The notes: generated by a model not told the origin, from the sequence alone. 64,000 nucleotides of DNA from Pseudoduganella violaceinigra DSM 15887 (GCF_000425385.1 NZ_AUDI01000004.1:1-64000), one strand, 5' to 3'. Shown: positions 24,797 through 33,975, counted from the stretch's first letter. A program made the numbers and translations.

Positions 24797-25954
24797 ATGA
24801 GCGACGAAAAGAACGAAGAGCCGACAGACAAGAAGATCGAAGACGCCCGGAAAAAGGGCCAGATCGCCGTCAGCCGGGACCTGGCCCGCCTGGCAACGCT
24901 GGTCGCCGTGGCGGAAGCGGCGTTCGCCACCGAACCGCTCTGGAGGGATGCGCTGGACGGCCTGTTCGCGCTCGGTGTCGCCAGCGTGGGCCAGCCGTTC
25001 GACGCGGCGATGTGGGACATGCTGCAGTCCGCCGGCACGCTGCTGGTCGTGGTCTTCTGCACCTGCTTCCTGGTCTGCATCGTTGTTGCGGTGGCTGGGC
25101 ACTGGGGCCAGTTTGGCATCCTGCTGGCGCCGGAAGCGATCACCCCCAAATTCGACAAACTGAATCCGGTCAACGGCTTCAAGCAGCTGTTCTCGAAAAA
25201 GAAGTTGATCGAGCTGCTGATCGCGGTCGGCAAGGCAGGCCTGATCGGTTGGACCGTGTATGTGCTGGCGCGCAGCGCGCTGCCGGACATCGTTCAGCTT
25301 TCCACCGGTGAGCCCAAGGATGTCTACTTTGCCTTTATCGCCTTGCTGAAGTCCATCTTCCACACCGTCGTCATCGTCTGTCTTGGCCTTGCCGCCATCG
25401 ACTTCGCGATGCAGAAGTATTTCCATAAAAAGGAATTGATGATGGATATGGAGGAAATCAAGCGGGAATACAAGGAATCGGAAGGCGATCCGATGGTCAA
25501 AGGCCAGCGCAAGCAGCTGGCAAGGCAGTGGGCCAGCGAGGCGCCTGTTGAGCGCACCGATGACGCCAATGCACTGGTGGTCAATCCGAGCCACTTCGCA
25601 GTGGCCATGTTCTACGATCCGGCGGCGGGCATGGTGCCCCAGGTGCTGGCCAAAGGACGCGATGCCACCGCGCAGGCCATGATGGCGCGCGCACGGCTGA
25701 AGGGGATTCCGATCATCCGCCACGTGTGGCTGGCGCGTACCTTGTATGCCAGCTGCAAGGCGGACATGGAGGTGCCGCGCGCGAGCTACGAGGCGGTGGC
25801 CCAGGTCTACGCCGTGGTACTGGAATTGATGCGCGAAGGGCTGGCCGGCGGCGAGGTGGAACTCGAGAGCCACGGCGAACCGCCCCCAGGCATGCTGGGG
25901 CTGAGCGCGGCCGAAGCGGCGGCAAAGGGAGACCGGAATGCGGATCAAGCCTAA
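24797..25954 (+). CDS. hrcU: T3SS autoprotease switch protein HrcU (SctU)
   Basis: 385 aa, FlhB/SctU family: N-terminal EPTDKKIEDARKKGQIAVSRD, four membrane segments, then the cytoplasmic domain. The autocleavage motif, normally NPTH, reads NPSH at residues 263-266 (nt 25583-25594). Ser for Thr is conservative and cleavage before Pro is still likely. The tail after about 350 extends past the usual domain. Overlaps the next gene by 17 bases. Confidence 0.95.
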   Translation: MSDEKNEEPTDKKIEDARKKGQIAVSRDLARLATLVAVAEAAFATEPLWRDALDGLFALGVASVGQPFDAAMWDMLQSAGTLLVVVFCTCFLVCIVVAVAGHWGQFGILLAPEAITPKFDKLNPVNGFKQLFSKKKLIELLIAVGKAGLIGWTVYVLARSALPDIVQLSTGEPKDVYFAFIALLKSIFHTVVIVCLGLAAIDFAMQKYFHKKELMMDMEEIKREYKESEGDPMVKGQRKQLARQWASEAPVERTDDANALVVNPSHFAVAMFYDPAAGMVPQVLAKGRDATAQAMMARARLKGIPIIRHVWLARTLYASCKADMEVPRASYEAVAQVYAVVLELMREGLAGGEVELESHGEPPPGMLGLSAAEAAAKGDRNADQA

Positions 25955-26396
25955 GGATCAGCTTAGCCGCGCAGATCCCGTCCCGGTTGCCGAAGCCGAG
26001 CCAGCGCCCGCGGCGAAAGGCAAGCATGTCAAGGCGCCCCGGCCGCGCCCTCCGCGCTACCAGATGGCGGGCGCCTGCCTGCTTTACCAGCCGGAGTGCG
26101 CCGGGGCAGCCGCCGAAGGCCTGTGCGACGATGCCGTGCCGCCAGTAGCCTTGCCGGATCCGGACGATGTTCCGGCGGACGTGGGAGACGACCGCGCGGA
26201 GCACCTGGCCATGGTCAACGGCCAGGTGCATCCCATGTTGCGCCAGCCTTTGCCGAAACCAGTTTCCCGGCTGCCTCCAGTTCGTCCCGGTTCGCGCCTG
26301 GCATGCGAGCGCCGCTGCGGCGGCGCGGGCTGCGATCCCGCCAACAGCCATGGCTGCGGCGGCGAATTCTGCCTGGATCCGCCCGAAGATCTGTGA
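25938..26396 (+). CDS. unknown protein at the end of the hrcU unit, Pro-rich with Cys-rich tail
   Basis: 152 aa, GGGAGACC before the ATG. The first half is Pro/Lys/Arg-rich (HVKAPRPRPPRYQM). The tail holds CERRCGGAGCDPANSHGCGGEFC, a dense Cys cluster that could bind metal or form disulfides. I recognise no family, and standard Hrp1 clusters have nothing comparable here. It is followed after 16 bases by the next hrp box. Confidence 0.6.
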   Translation: MRIKPKDQLSRADPVPVAEAEPAPAAKGKHVKAPRPRPPRYQMAGACLLYQPECAGAAAEGLCDDAVPPVALPDPDDVPADVGDDRAEHLAMVNGQVHPMLRQPLPKPVSRLPPVRPGSRLACERRCGGAGCDPANSHGCGGEFCLDPPEDL

Positions 26397-26412
26397 GCAG
26401 GGCGCGGGCGAG

Positions 26413-26441
26413 GGAACCAGCCAGGCACGGCATGCCACCCA
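26413..26441 (+). promoter_or_regulatory. hrp box driving the hrpB-hrpE unit
   Basis: GGAACC, 16 bases, CCACCCA, an exact match. Because it covers the upstream in-frame ATGs at 26432 and 26441, it fixes the hrpB start downstream. Confidence 0.9.
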
Positions 26442-26482
26442 TGCGCAATAGACCGGATTTGGCTTATCTTTTGGGAGAGAGC

Positions 26483-26899
26483 GTGGATACTCGAATCAGC
26501 ATGGCGGTGCAGGGCGCCGCGAACAGCATGGCCGGCAGGGCCGCATCGCCCATTCCCGACCCGGCCGCCGCCAGCGAAGGCGCGGCCAGTTTCAAGGTGC
26601 AGCTGCAAATGCAGCAGCAGTTCCGCAGCGGCAGCCAGCACAACCTGGCGCCGGTGGAAACGGGACGCGACAGCCTGGCCGCCGTCATGGCGGAACGCGC
26701 TGCCGGTCTGGCGGGTGACGTCAACCGGCACCAGCAGTACGTGTCGCGCATGCTCGAACGCGCCACCGCCAGCGGCGATTCGCTGCACCTGATGCATGCG
26801 ATGATGGCCTTGAACGACTACCAGCTGCGGGTGCAGACCATATCGAAGGTGGTGTCCAAGGCCGGCAGTTCGATCGATTCTTTGACCAAGCTGCAATAA
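26483..26899 (+). CDS. hrpB: T3SS inner rod protein HrpB (SctI)
   Basis: 138 aa from GTG at 26483, chosen because TTGGGAGAGAGC lies directly before it and the hrp box covers the earlier ATGs. The C-terminal helix region (SGDSLHLMHAMMALNDYQLRVQTISKV, ending SIDSLTKLQ) is the SctI inner-rod signature. It joins the filament to the export portal. First gene of the hrpB-hrcJ-hrpD-hrpE order known from Pseudomonas syringae. Confidence 0.82.
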   Translation: MDTRISMAVQGAANSMAGRAASPIPDPAAASEGAASFKVQLQMQQQFRSGSQHNLAPVETGRDSLAAVMAERAAGLAGDVNRHQQYVSRMLERATASGDSLHLMHAMMALNDYQLRVQTISKVVSKAGSSIDSLTKLQ

Positions 26900-26904
26900 G
26901 CGCC

Positions 26905-27696
26905 ATGGTCAAGCGGCTTATCTTCACGGCATTGCTCGCACTCGCGCTCGGGGGCTGCGGAAAGGTGGTGGTCCTGCAGGCTTCATTGCAGGATGCCGAC
27001 GCCAATGAAATCGTCCTTGCGCTCACGGGCCAGGGCATCGAGGTCGAAAAGCGCCAGGACAAGGCGGGCGTCAGCCTGACCGTCAAGGAAGCGGATCTCT
27101 CGCGTGCCACCGGCGTGATGCAGGCAGCCGGGCTGCCGCGCCGCAGCCGCTCCAACCTGGGCGAAGTTTTCAAGAAGCAGGGCATGATTTCGTCACCGAT
27201 GGAGGAGCGGGTGCGCTATATCCACGGCCTGTCGGAGGAACTGGAATCTACCCTGCAATTATTCGATCGGGTGCTGTCGGCGCGGGTACACGTGGTGCTG
27301 CCGGAACGGATCGCGCCGGGCGAGGCGATCCAGCCATCGTCGGCGGCGGTATTCATCCGTTATCGTCCGCCGTTGGACGAAGACGCCATCACGCCGCGCG
27401 TAAGGCGGCTGGTCTCGTCGAGCATACCGGGGCTGAGCGGCGAGGAGGGGCGTGCCAAGGTTTCCGTCGTGATGACGCCGGCCGAAGCGGCGCCTGCACC
27501 GCCTGCCTGGACCACGGTCGGTCCTTTCCATGTGGCGGAGGAATCGGCGCCAGGCTTGCGCTCGGCCCTGGTGGTCCTGGGTCTGCTGGTTCTGGCCGGG
27601 ATAGCGTATGCGGGGCATGGCCTGCTGCGCCATCACCGTCTGTTCGCTGGCCTGCGCAAGCGCGGTGCGGCAACGCCTGCCGGGAAGCAGGCGTGA
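26905..27696 (+). CDS. hrcJ: T3SS inner-membrane ring lipoprotein HrcJ (SctJ)
   Basis: 263 aa. Lipobox LGGC near residue 18, the conserved LQDADANEIVLALTGQGIEVEK, ring-building domains and a C-terminal membrane span (LVVLGLLVLAGIAYAGHGLL). YscJ/FliF family; forms the inner-membrane ring with HrpQ. Confidence 0.96.
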   Translation: MVKRLIFTALLALALGGCGKVVVLQASLQDADANEIVLALTGQGIEVEKRQDKAGVSLTVKEADLSRATGVMQAAGLPRRSRSNLGEVFKKQGMISSPMEERVRYIHGLSEELESTLQLFDRVLSARVHVVLPERIAPGEAIQPSSAAVFIRYRPPLDEDAITPRVRRLVSSSIPGLSGEEGRAKVSVVMTPAEAAPAPPAWTTVGPFHVAEESAPGLRSALVVLGLLVLAGIAYAGHGLLRHHRLFAGLRKRGAATPAGKQA

Positions 27697-28340
27697 TGGA
27701 ATGGGAAGCAGCGCCGGGCGGCATGCATCACGCCGCCGGCGGGAGGTTCCTGGATTGGTGGTTCAACCCGTGGTTGCTGGCGCGGGGTGGGCAAGCGGGC
27801 GAGGCGGGCGGCGCGGGTGGCCCTTTGTCCGTGCGGCTTGCTTACCGGCGCTGGTGCTTCGAAAACGGCGTCCGTCCCGACTTCCCGACCGCATGCGACG
27901 GCGCCTGGCAGCAGTTTGCCGTTTGCGATGCGGACGTGCTGGGTGGCGCAGCCTTGGCGTACGGCGCATTGCTGGCGGCGCGTGAGGGACGGCACGCTGT
28001 CCTGGCCGGCCTGTCGCCGGGGCAGCGGCGCTGGAGCCTCGGTACGGCGGCTATCCAGCCGCTTTCAAGATTATGCCTCCCGGGCGGGAGCCTGCAGGCT
28101 GACGGCCTGCGCGAACTTGCCTGCGCGATGGAGGCGGGCTTCCCCGGCCTGTGGGATCGCCTTCGTTTGCTGCTGCCAAACGAGGCTGCGGATGATGCCG
28201 GTGCCGCCGTGACGGAGTTTGTCCTGCAAGGCCAGGCGCCAGGCGATGCGGCCGGTGCTGCGGCGCGCAGGCGCCTGCGTTGCTGGGGACTGTGTCTTGC
28301 CAGGGCGGAGAGCCTGGACTTAAGGGAGGAGTACGCATGA
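27696..28340 (+). CDS. hrpD: T3SS sorting-platform adaptor HrpD (SctK)
   Basis: 214 aa from the ATG at 27696 (TGATG overlap with hrcJ; a GTG three bases earlier is possible). SctK links the ring to the HrcQ pods. The sequence is poorly conserved, as usual for this family; the assignment rests on size, Trp/Leu/Ala-rich helical composition and position between hrcJ and hrpE. Confidence 0.7.
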   Translation: MEWEAAPGGMHHAAGGRFLDWWFNPWLLARGGQAGEAGGAGGPLSVRLAYRRWCFENGVRPDFPTACDGAWQQFAVCDADVLGGAALAYGALLAAREGRHAVLAGLSPGQRRWSLGTAAIQPLSRLCLPGGSLQADGLRELACAMEAGFPGLWDRLRLLLPNEAADDAGAAVTEFVLQGQAPGDAAGAAARRRLRCWGLCLARAESLDLREEYA

Positions 28341-28945
28341 ACGGTTTTTGTGCCGGGCGCGTGAGCGTCGATCCGGACTTGTTAAGCCAGCACGGCGTGC
28401 TGCATGCCGCCGCCATGAAACGTACTGCGGACGCGCATGTGCTGGCCGAACGTATCGTCGAACAAGGCCGCGAGGATGCGGAGCGCTTGCTGACGGAAGC
28501 AAGGAGCGCGGCGCAGCAAGCGGTCTTCGACGCGGAGTCGCGCGTGCTGGAACAAGGCATGCTGCTGCAGCAGGGCATGGACGCTGCCATGGCTGGCCTG
28601 CTGGAGCAGGCGCAGGACATCGTCGCCGGCCTGGCCGGTACACTCTACGACCGTTTGCTATTGCAGACGACGGACGGGGAGAAGATCGCCGCCGCATGCC
28701 GCCACCTGCTGCGGGAGGCGCCGCCGAAACTGGTGAATGCCTTGCTGCGGCTGCATCCGGCGGATATGCCGCCGCCGGATGGCTTGCCCTGGCCTTGCGA
28801 AGCAGATCCCGCGCTGGAGCCCGGCAGCTGCAAACTGGAAGCGGGCAGCGGTGAATGGCGTGTCGACTTGAGCGCCGCGGCCAGCGCCTTAAGACAGGCG
28901 CTGGCCGCCTTGCCGGCACGGCACGAGGCGCAGGCGGATTCCTGA
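28337..28945 (+). CDS. hrpE: T3SS ATPase stator HrpE (SctL)
   Basis: 202 aa from the ATG at 28337 overlapping the hrpD stop (GGGAGGAG upstream). A long charged helix (AERIVEQGREDAERLLTEARSAAQQAV) is followed by the HrpE/YscL-type globular end. Holds HrcN to the platform. Confidence 0.85.
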   Translation: MNGFCAGRVSVDPDLLSQHGVLHAAAMKRTADAHVLAERIVEQGREDAERLLTEARSAAQQAVFDAESRVLEQGMLLQQGMDAAMAGLLEQAQDIVAGLAGTLYDRLLLQTTDGEKIAAACRHLLREAPPKLVNALLRLHPADMPPPDGLPWPCEADPALEPGSCKLEAGSGEWRVDLSAAASALRQALAALPARHEAQADS

Positions 28946-28961
28946 ATTTTCCTCAACGGGG

Positions 28962-28990
28962 CGAACCGCCGCCGCCCCGGGCGCCACTCA
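28962..28990 (+). promoter_or_regulatory. hrp box driving hrpF-hrpG-hrcC
   Basis: CGAACC, 16 bases, CCACTCA: one mismatch, at the first -35 base. It lies 29 bases before hrpF, where the Pseudomonas syringae hrpC operon also has its own promoter. Confidence 0.7.
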
Positions 28991-29019
28991 CCTGTACATC
29001 AGCCCTCAGGAGAAGCGCC

Positions 29020-29253
29020 ATGCCCAGCAATGTCAACCCCGTTGTGCAATCCCTGCATCGCCTGGACCGCAAGTTCGACGGCATTGGCGACCAGATGCAG
29101 GAGTTCTACCGGCGCCAGGCCAACGGCGAGCAACCCAATCCCAACGACTTCGCCCGCCTGCTGGAACAGCAATCGCTGACCCATAGCGCCATGACTGCGC
29201 AATTCAGCCTGCTGCAGAAACCCCTGAAAACCGTTCTGAACGAAGCGAAGTAG
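29020..29253 (+). CDS. hrpF: HrpF-like small T3SS protein
   Basis: 77 aa from the ATG at 29020 (CAGGAGAAG upstream). Two helices separated by the EQPNPND turn, ending SLLQKPLKTVLNEAK, the helical hairpin plan of needle-type subunits and their co-chaperones. In Pseudomonas syringae hrpF is the first gene of the hrpF-hrpG-hrcC unit, exactly as here. Needle-type subunit is the alternative reading. Confidence 0.65.
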   Translation: MPSNVNPVVQSLHRLDRKFDGIGDQMQEFYRRQANGEQPNPNDFARLLEQQSLTHSAMTAQFSLLQKPLKTVLNEAK

Positions 29254-29256
29254 CCC

Positions 29257-29664
29257 ATGAGCGACGATATCGCACGCTGGCTCGCGGACCTGCCTGCGGA
29301 GATGCCCCTGGTCCTCGATGGGGAGGAGGCCTACCTGCTGCCGGCGTTCGGCGGGGCGGAACTGGGCGCCATCCTGCTGCACGCTGCCAGCGATGCCCAG
29401 CTGGACGAAGCGGCCCGTTGCGGCTTCCAGGGTGCGCGCCAGTTCGAGGCTGGCCTGGCCTTGCGCGAGGACGGGGCACTTGTCCTGTCGCGCTGGCTGC
29501 CCGATGCGTCGAGCTGGAAAGATGCGGCGCCGGCGCTGGAACCTTTGTTCAACCAGCTTTCCATGTGGCGGGCAGCGCTGGCCCCGGCGCGCGTGCAGCG
29601 CCACGGCACGGACGACCTGAGCGAGCAGCGCATCCGCGCGCTGTTCGCGGGAGCGCTGCGATGA
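29257..29664 (+). CDS. hrpG: HrpG-like T3SS chaperone
   Basis: 135 aa, acidic, mixed strands and helices in the CesT-type chaperone pattern (MPLVLDGEEAYLLPAF; FEAGLALREDGALVLSRW; C-terminal helix). It takes the hrpG place between hrpF and hrcC. Not related to the Xanthomonas/Ralstonia regulator of the same name. Stop overlaps the hrcC start. Confidence 0.65.
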   Translation: MSDDIARWLADLPAEMPLVLDGEEAYLLPAFGGAELGAILLHAASDAQLDEAARCGFQGARQFEAGLALREDGALVLSRWLPDASSWKDAAPALEPLFNQLSMWRAALAPARVQRHGTDDLSEQRIRALFAGALR

Positions 29665-31604
29665 GGTGCGCCAACGCCATCCGCACCGGCCTGCTGCTCA
29701 CGGGCTGGCTCCTAGCCTCGCTGCTGCTGCCAAGCAGCGCCCTGGCAGGCGCGCCGGCATCCTGGAAAGGGACGGGCTTTGCCATCAACGCCGGCGGCAT
29801 GAGCCTGCGCGCCGTACTGGACGAATTCGGCCGCGTCTACGGTGTGCGCGTGGCGATGGAAGTGCCGGGGCAAAAAGTCATGAACGGCCGCTTGGCCGCC
29901 AACAGCGGGGCGGAGTTCCTGAACCGCCTGGCGCCGCTGTGCCAATGCGGTTGGTTTGTCTATAACGAGGTGCTGCATATTGTTCCCGCCAGCGACCATG
30001 CCTCGGCGCGCCTGGAATTGGGCGACGATGCGGTGCAGGACGCCAAGGCGGCCCTGGTGGGCGTCGGCTTGTTCGACGAGCGCTTCGGCTGGGGCGAACT
30101 GCCGGATGTGGGCACCGTGATCGTGAGCGGCCCGCGCAGCTACGTCAAGCTGGCGCGCGAGATCCTGTTGCCGGACGAGCAGAAGGTCAAGGAGCGCGGC
30201 CGCCGGGTCATGGTGTTCCGCCTGAAGTATGCCAGCGCCATGGACCGCATCATTAATGCGCGCGGCCAGAGCGAGACCATTCCAGGCGTGAAAACCATCC
30301 TGACAGGCTTGCTGCTCGGGCCTTCCTCGGCCGAAAAGCTGGCCGACACCAACCAGTTCGACGCCGGCAGCCCGAAACGCTCGCACCGGCCAAAGACCGG
30401 CGCGGGCGGCGCCCAGGAAGCGCCGCGCGGCAATGCCTTTGTGCCGCTCTTCTCGACGTCCCAAAGCGGCAATGCGCCGCTGCCCGCCCAGCCGCCAGCC
30501 GAAGGCGGCGCCAGGAAGGCGCCAGCCGGCAGCGCCGAAAACGGCAAGCCCCGGATTGAAGCGAGTGCCGCCATGAACGCCATCCTGATCTACGACGACG
30601 TGCAGCAGCGCGAGATGTATGCGTCCCTGATCGCCGAACTCGATGTGCCGCCGCAGCAGATCGAGATCGAAGCGCTGATCATCGACATGGACCGCAGCAA
30701 CCTGTCCGATATGGGGGTGGAGTGGGGCGTGCGGGCCGGCACCAGCAATATCACCATGAATTCCACAGCCGGCGAATCCCAGGGCGCGCAGCTGCCGCTG
30801 CCGGGCGCCACTCTCCTGATCAGCAATATCAACCGCTTCTACGCCCGCCTGAAGGCGCTGGAAGCCAAGGGCGAGGCGAAGGTGCTGGCGACGCCGACCG
30901 TGCTGACACTGGATAACGTGGCGGCCGTGCTGGATCTGAGCCAGACCGCTTACGTCCCGCTGGTGGGGGAAAGGGTGGCCGACATGGCCGACATCACGGC
31001 CGGCACGCTGCTGCGCGTGATCCCGCGCATCATCCGGGAACCGGACGGCGCCAAGGTCCACCTCGAAGTCGACATCGAAGACGGCGCGCTCGATAGCGCG
31101 GGCAACAGCGGCCCGGGCAAGGAGCGCCGCGACAACGTGCAAGTGACCCGTTCGACCATCAGTACCCAGGCGATCGTCAACCTGCAGCAAACCCTGATGA
31201 TCGGCGGCTACCGCGCCGAGCGCATGGCCCTGGACAAGCAGAAAACGCCGGTACTGGGCGACATACCCCTGCTGGGGGGGCTGTTCCGCAGCCAAAGCGA
31301 GTCGCGCAGCACGCGCGAGCGCCTGTTCCTGATCACGCCGCGCCTCAGCGGGCCGGATCGCGCCGCCACCGTGCCTGCCGGGGGCGGGGTGCGCCGGGGC
31401 GGCATGCCGCCGCTCCCACCGCAGCAAGCGGCCCTCGCCCCGCCCGCTCCCGGCACGCCGGCACAGCGGCTGCCATTGCCGATGCCGGCCGCGCCGTCGG
31501 CCGGAGGCGCCGCGGCAGCCAAGATGCGCGCGCCCGCGCCATCCGCGGACGAGCGTTCGCCCTGGGCGCTGATTCCCGCCGCCGTCAGCAGCGAGAAGCG
31601 CTGA
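29661..31604 (+). CDS. hrcC: T3SS outer-membrane secretin HrcC (SctC)
   Basis: 647 aa. Signal peptide (to about residue 29, ALAGA), N-terminal ring domains (FAINAGGMSLRAVLDEFGRVYGVRV), then the secretin core (VLATPTVLTLDN; LLRVIPRII; LMIGGYR; PVLGDIPLLGGLF). A Pro/Ala-rich tail of about 90 residues follows. Start at ATG 29661 overlapping hrpG. No HrpT-type pilotin or hrpV follows. Confidence 0.96.
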   Translation: MRCANAIRTGLLLTGWLLASLLLPSSALAGAPASWKGTGFAINAGGMSLRAVLDEFGRVYGVRVAMEVPGQKVMNGRLAANSGAEFLNRLAPLCQCGWFVYNEVLHIVPASDHASARLELGDDAVQDAKAALVGVGLFDERFGWGELPDVGTVIVSGPRSYVKLAREILLPDEQKVKERGRRVMVFRLKYASAMDRIINARGQSETIPGVKTILTGLLLGPSSAEKLADTNQFDAGSPKRSHRPKTGAGGAQEAPRGNAFVPLFSTSQSGNAPLPAQPPAEGGARKAPAGSAENGKPRIEASAAMNAILIYDDVQQREMYASLIAELDVPPQQIEIEALIIDMDRSNLSDMGVEWGVRAGTSNITMNSTAGESQGAQLPLPGATLLISNINRFYARLKALEAKGEAKVLATPTVLTLDNVAAVLDLSQTAYVPLVGERVADMADITAGTLLRVIPRIIREPDGAKVHLEVDIEDGALDSAGNSGPGKERRDNVQVTRSTISTQAIVNLQQTLMIGGYRAERMALDKQKTPVLGDIPLLGGLFRSQSESRSTRERLFLITPRLSGPDRAATVPAGGGVRRGGMPPLPPQQAALAPPAPGTPAQRLPLPMPAAPSAGGAAAAKMRAPAPSADERSPWALIPAAVSSEKR

Positions 31605-31629
31605 CGCCACGCACCGGGCGGACTGTTGA

Positions 31630-31680
31630 GCCTTGTTGAGAAATTCGGAATGCACTTTCGTCTATATTTCTCAGCAAGGC
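31630..31680 (+). terminator. large hairpin between the T3SS and pilus operons
   Basis: GCCTTGTTGAGAAAT (31630-31644) pairs with ATTTCTCAGCAAGGC (31666-31680), 14 of 15 bases complementary, followed by TTTGTTG. The T-run is short, so it could be a leaky terminator or a leader structure of the pilus mRNA. Confidence 0.55.
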
Positions 31681-31725
31681 TTTGTTGATGTCACCTGCCA
31701 GCAATGGCAATCAGGAGGAAAAGCG

Positions 31726-32229
31726 TTGAACCTCAATATCACATTGGATGGCGCGGCACGGAAAACCCTCGCGGCGCTGGGCCTGACGCTGTGCTGCGGT
31801 GTGGCTGCCGCGGCGCCGGCAGCGGCGCCTGCGGTACCCGAAGCCGCCCCCGCGGCGGCGGAGCGCAGCAAGCCGGTCAAACCCGCGACGCGCCTGGCTG
31901 CCGCGGGCAAGGGCCGCGCCACGGTGAACACGGCCGCGGCGCCCGCAGCCGAACCGGCCGAACGGGCGGCCCCGGATGCCTGGGACATCGTCCCATCCGA
32001 CAAAACGCTGAACGGGGCGCTGGCGCGCTGGGCCGGTTCGGCGGGCTGGCAGCTGCTGTGGGAGCTGCCGGTCGATTATGCGGTGCAGGTGCGCACAACC
32101 GTGCCTGGCACTTTCGAAGAGGCGGTTGCCACCGTCGTGACCAGCATGGATAGCGCGGAGATGCCGATGAAAGCAGTGTTCTACAAGGGGAATAAGGTGT
32201 TGCGCATCATGGGCAGGGGGGCGCAATGA
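31726..32229 (+). CDS. TcpQ-like type IVb pilus protein
   Basis: 167 aa from TTG at 31726, chosen because AGGAGG lies eight bases upstream and the product then begins with a signal peptide (LAALGLTLCCGVAAAAPA). An Ala/Pro-rich linker leads to a C-terminal TcpQ-type domain (WDIVPSDKTLNGALARWAGSAGWQLLWELP). TcpQ helps place the pilus secretin in the outer membrane. First gene of the pilus operon; overlaps the secretin gene by four bases. Confidence 0.75.
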   Translation: MNLNITLDGAARKTLAALGLTLCCGVAAAAPAAAPAVPEAAPAAAERSKPVKPATRLAAAGKGRATVNTAAAPAAEPAERAAPDAWDIVPSDKTLNGALARWAGSAGWQLLWELPVDYAVQVRTTVPGTFEEAVATVVTSMDSAEMPMKAVFYKGNKVLRIMGRGAQ

Positions 32230-33965
32230 TGCGCCGCCCGATCTGGATTTGCCTGCCGGTGCTGGCTTGCGCGGCACTGTCGCTCAGCGGCTGCTCCGAC
32301 CTGGCCGACCGCGTCACGTCCAACGCCGACGAGGCGGACGGCAAGACCTCGGGCCTGGTCAAGGAAGTGGGGCGCAACGCCAGCGGGGCAGTGATCCCGG
32401 CTGCGGTGCGGGTGGTGCATGAACCGGGCATCTGGCTGGGCAAGAATGTGGTCAAGCTGGGGCAGCCCCCACTGCCGGCCATTTTCCACCAGCCCGCCAC
32501 CTTCGACCGCAGCATCTATTCGCTGTCCGAGCTGGCCGAGCGCCTGACACTGCGCTCGGGCATTCCAAGCCGCGTCAACGCCGATGCGGCCAACATCGCT
32601 GCCAGCGCCTTCAAGCGCGGCCGCGCCAACCTGCCATCGCCGCCGGCCATGCGCTCGCCGTCGGGCGGGCCGGCATTGCCGCTGCCGCCGGGCATGCCGG
32701 GCGAGCCGGGGCCAGGCGGCGACGCGCTGCAGCGCAGCGGCGCCGCCGATGCCAGTGTCAGCTTCCAGCCCGACCTGCAGGGCGGCATCCGCGTGAGCTA
32801 TGCCAACGGCTCCTTCAAAGGCTTGCTCGATACGGTGGCGGCGCGCTTTGGCGTCTCCTGGAAATATGCCGACGGCGTGATCCAGTTCTACCACACCGAT
32901 GCGCGCACCTTCCAGATCAGCGCCGTACCGGGCGACGCGTCCTTCGCGGCTTCCGTGACCAGCGGCGCCGCTTCGACGGCGGCCGGGGGCGGCGGAAGCG
33001 CGGGCGGCGCTGCGGGAGGTGGTGCGTCCACCGGCAGCGTGGTGTCGGCCAATAACAGCCAGAACACGGGCGTGGTGTCCAAGCTGTCCGTGTACAGCGG
33101 GATCGAAAACGCGGTCAAGGTGATGCTCTCGCCGCACGGCAAGGTGTTGGCGGCGCCGGCCACCGGCACCATCACCGTGGTGGACACGCCCGATACGCTG
33201 GAGCGCATCGGCGCCTACATCGACAGCGCCAACCAGGCCCTGTCGCGCCAGATCGTGATGAATGTCACGGTGCTGTCGGTCAATCTGGAGCAGGGGGACG
33301 AATACGGCATCAACTGGAACCTGATGTACAACAGCCTGAAAAGCAAGTACGGCCTGCAGAACACCTTCACCGGCAATCCGAGTGCGGCGGCGCTGTCGGC
33401 GGGCATTGTGGGCAACTCGCGTTTCAGCGGCAGCACGCTGGTCGCCAAGGCGCTGGCCGAGCAGGGCAAGGTGCGGCGCCAGACCACGGCCTCGGTGGTC
33501 ACGCTGAACAACCAGCCGGTGCCGGTGCAGGTGGCGCGCCAGACCAGCTACCTGCAAAGCTCGCAAACCTCGGTGGTGGCCCAGGTCGGCACCACCACCA
33601 CGCTGACGCCGGGCGTGGTGACGGCCGGCTTCAATATGAGCATCCTGCCGCACGTCCTGAACAACGGCGCCGTGATGCTGCAGTTCTCCATCGATATCTC
33701 GACCCTGCGCGGCTTCCGCGTCATCGAGAGCAACAACACCCGCATCGAATCGCCGGAGATGGATACCCGTAACTTCCTGCAGCGCGTGTCGATGAAGTCC
33801 GGCGAGACCCTGGTGATCGGCGGTTTCGAACAGACCGATGAAAACGTCGACCGCCAGGGCGTGGGCCGGCCCAACAACTACCTGCTGGGCGGCGGCGTCA
33901 AGGCCAAGAGCAATAAGGAAGTGATCGTGGTCCTGATCACGCCGATTGCCATGGCCGGGGCCTGA
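32226..33965 (+). CDS. pilN: type IVb pilus secretin PilN
   Basis: 579 aa lipoprotein secretin (lipobox LSGC near residue 22), as in BfpB and R64 PilN. Gly/Ser-rich linker near 250, then the secretin core (QTTASVVTLNNQPVPVQVARQTSYL; SGETLVIGGFEQTD). Forms the outer-membrane channel for the pilus. Confidence 0.93.
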   Translation: MMRRPIWICLPVLACAALSLSGCSDLADRVTSNADEADGKTSGLVKEVGRNASGAVIPAAVRVVHEPGIWLGKNVVKLGQPPLPAIFHQPATFDRSIYSLSELAERLTLRSGIPSRVNADAANIAASAFKRGRANLPSPPAMRSPSGGPALPLPPGMPGEPGPGGDALQRSGAADASVSFQPDLQGGIRVSYANGSFKGLLDTVAARFGVSWKYADGVIQFYHTDARTFQISAVPGDASFAASVTSGAASTAAGGGGSAGGAAGGGASTGSVVSANNSQNTGVVSKLSVYSGIENAVKVMLSPHGKVLAAPATGTITVVDTPDTLERIGAYIDSANQALSRQIVMNVTVLSVNLEQGDEYGINWNLMYNSLKSKYGLQNTFTGNPSAAALSAGIVGNSRFSGSTLVAKALAEQGKVRRQTTASVVTLNNQPVPVQVARQTSYLQSSQTSVVAQVGTTTTLTPGVVTAGFNMSILPHVLNNGAVMLQFSIDISTLRGFRVIESNNTRIESPEMDTRNFLQRVSMKSGETLVIGGFEQTDENVDRQGVGRPNNYLLGGGVKAKSNKEVIVVLITPIAMAGA

Positions 33966-33975
33966 GGAGGGGGCC

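Noticed and set aside
26096-26482. Longer N-terminus for the inner rod protein
   Set aside because: It would run through the upstream gene and the hrp box; GTG 26483 has a good ribosome binding site.
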